NCBI RefSeq assembly: GCF_014648435.1
Contig: NZ_BMRC01000049.1
Span: 1-51,190 of the forward strand
Source of the DNA: Nonomuraea spiralis
GTDB taxonomy: Bacteria; Actinomycetota; Actinomycetes; Streptosporangiales; Streptosporangiaceae
Direction: 5' to 3'
Length of the DNA stretch: 51,190 nt
In this document: piece by piece, positions 51,097 to 51,190 of the stretch
Numbering within the stretch: position 1 is the stretch's first letter
How the letters are laid out: each line of letters begins with the position of its first letter
Translations under genes and position numbers: made by a program
Notes under the pieces: model-generated
Database searches by the model: none
What the model saw: the letters and a program-made list of their open reading frames with translations, nothing else
What the model was told of the DNA's origin: nothing

Positions 51097-51190
51097 TCAG
51101 AGAAATAATTCGGACGATTGCGGATTTCCGGGACGTCGGCGGTGGCGTTTCCGGGCCTTTCGGGAGAAGTCGTCGAAGGCCGGAGGCAGA
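51097..51190 (-). CDS. Possible C-terminal end of a gene entering from the right
   Basis: The minus strand at the window edge reads AFDDFSRKARKRHRRRPGNP then QSSELFL and a stop at 51097-51099. Basic residues dominate. The frame is open to the edge, so it may be a partial gene, but 30 codons are too few to judge. Confidence 0.25.
   Translation of the reverse strand, partial: LPPAFDDFSRKARKRHRRRPGNPQSSELFL

Noticed and set aside
1..51190. CRISPR array or retron-like repeats
   Set aside because: Scanning by eye gave no regularly spaced direct repeats; all repeats seen are inverted pairs or the single 18-bp tandem.

Overview
The window is chromosomal DNA of a very high-GC actinomycete. Third codon positions are almost all G or C, GTG and TTG starts are common, start and stop codons overlap within operons, and there are many one-component regulators of the LAL-LuxR, MerR, MmyB and LysR kinds. 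Gene content (LAL regulator with S8 peptidase, PLL-type propeller protein, Moco/glycosyltransferase cluster) suggests Streptosporangiales such as Nonomuraea. That is inference from protein style; no rRNA or marker gene is present. I found no tRNA, rRNA or CRISPR array.

Left part (1-15 kb). There is a secreted protein, an unknown protein, a CadD-type cadmium transporter, and an MmyB-type regulator divergent from an ABM monooxygenase with a perfect 12-bp inverted repeat between them. Then comes a graveyard (4.1-6.3 kb): a LysR relic, a ParA relic broken inside its Walker A by an IS fragment, and a frameshifted small gene. An NmrA-like oxidoreductase, a LuxR/TetR chimeric relic and an FAD/NAD disulfide reductase follow. 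The last is divergent from a four-gene operon (hydrolase, VOC protein, hydrolase, LAL regulator); two 17-bp palindromes lie in that divergent promoter. Tails of a second LAL gene and of an MFS exporter follow.

Middle (15-34 kb). A MerR regulator, a deleted IS481-type element, a beta-lactamase-fold serine hydrolase, an Xaa-Pro dipeptidyl-peptidase, then relics of a second serine hydrolase, a tyrosine recombinase and an IS transposase around a perfect 20-bp inverted repeat. Next is a minus-strand unit: a LAL-LuxR regulator, a previously unlisted 36-residue acidic ORF and a 1312-residue secreted subtilase, ending in a 19-bp perfect hairpin. A second copy of the IS fragment lies upstream of an 841-residue protein that looks like a fused immunity protein (TPR, a second immunity-like segment, SUKH, leucine-rich repeats). 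Resolvase and IS3 fragments close this region.

Right part (33.6-51.2 kb). A methyltransferase is divergent from a tightly coupled seven-gene operon: GT2 glycosyltransferase, DUF2064 protein, SDR epimerase with a Cys/His insert, multi-pass GT87-like protein, membrane-anchored molybdopterin oxidoreductase with a cytochrome-b-like domain, small membrane protein, GH15 hydrolase. Four of its junctions are 4-base GTGA or TTGA overlaps. It looks like a glycan/redox system at the cell envelope whose product I cannot name. A complete CoA-dependent catabolic operon (acyl-CoA dehydrogenase, class III CoA-transferase, enoyl-CoA hydratase, 3-hydroxyacyl-CoA dehydrogenase) lies divergent to its LysR regulator. 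The end holds a six-repeat PLL-type propeller protein with a small partner sharing a peptide tag, and a secreted glycerophosphodiester phosphodiesterase.

The best candidates for something undescribed are the 34.5-42 kb envelope operon, the LAL/small acidic ORF/subtilase unit, and the multi-domain immunity-like protein.
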